Shown in pieces: positions 63,925 to 64,000 of a stretch of DNA of 64,000 nucleotides (positions are counted from its first letter, which is position 1; each line of letters opens with the position of its first letter). This stretch comes from Yamagishiella unicocca (Eukaryota; Chlorophyta; Chlorophyceae; Chlamydomonadales; Volvocaceae), in the NCBI GenBank assembly GCA_003116995.1, contig BDSL01000014.1, positions 744,001-808,000 of the forward strand. Direction: 5' to 3'. A program made the translations under genes and the position numbers. Under the pieces are notes generated by a model that did no database searches, had not been told where the DNA came from, and worked only from the letters and a program-made list of their open reading frames with translations.

Positions 63925-64000
63925 TGATTGGGGGTGACTGGGGGCGGCGGTCAGTTGGGTGTGCAGAGCACCTGCTGCTTCTATAGGAGGCAGGAGGGAG

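Overview
This is nuclear DNA from a GC-rich green alga, most likely a volvocine relative of Chlamydomonas or Volvox. The reasons are the high GC content with short intron-split genes, GTGAGT/GTGCGT donors and pyrimidine-rich CAG acceptors, a cytosolic-type eukaryotic leucyl-tRNA synthetase, a sulfatase, Gly/Ala/Gln-rich low-complexity proteins, many intronic minisatellites and a short TTTAGGG-type tract. No bacterial operon, rRNA, CRISPR array or bona fide tRNA gene was seen. Exons were joined by hand from splice signals and intron phase. Each complete gene gives a phase-consistent coding length divisible by three.

Layout, left to right. Positions 1-1946 hold no intact gene but contain a decayed copy (339-490) of exon 2 of the next gene. 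Positions 1947-21798 (+) form one long gene of about 29 exons encoding a ~1,660-residue hydrophilic, LEA-like repeat protein. Its intron 10 holds a 3.25 kb retroelement-like insertion (8557-11809) with 367-bp terminal direct repeats, a 4-bp target duplication, a 241-bp internal tandem repeat and a DNA-methyltransferase-like ORF. A short deleted relative sits at 46276-46697. Positions 24450-29020 (-) encode a signal-peptide, LRR-like, multi-pass membrane protein. Positions 31280-45379 (-) are the complete 23-exon cytosolic leucyl-tRNA synthetase gene (~1,097 aa). Positions 47999-48496 (-) hold a small one-pass membrane protein with an 11-residue Gln/Ala coiled-coil repeat. Positions 49527-58121 or further (-) encode a TPR protein fused to a C-terminal SGNH/GDSL-like domain. 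Positions 60715-63790 (-) are the 3' part of a sulfatase gene that runs off the right edge.

The genes do not form a recognisable pathway; this looks like an ordinary nuclear neighbourhood with heavy repeat content. The most interesting features are the odd termini of the element pair, a 99-bp near-perfect inverted repeat next to the small element copy, three candidate GC-AG introns, at least three families of short interspersed repeats that sit largely in introns, and the TPR-SGNH fusion.
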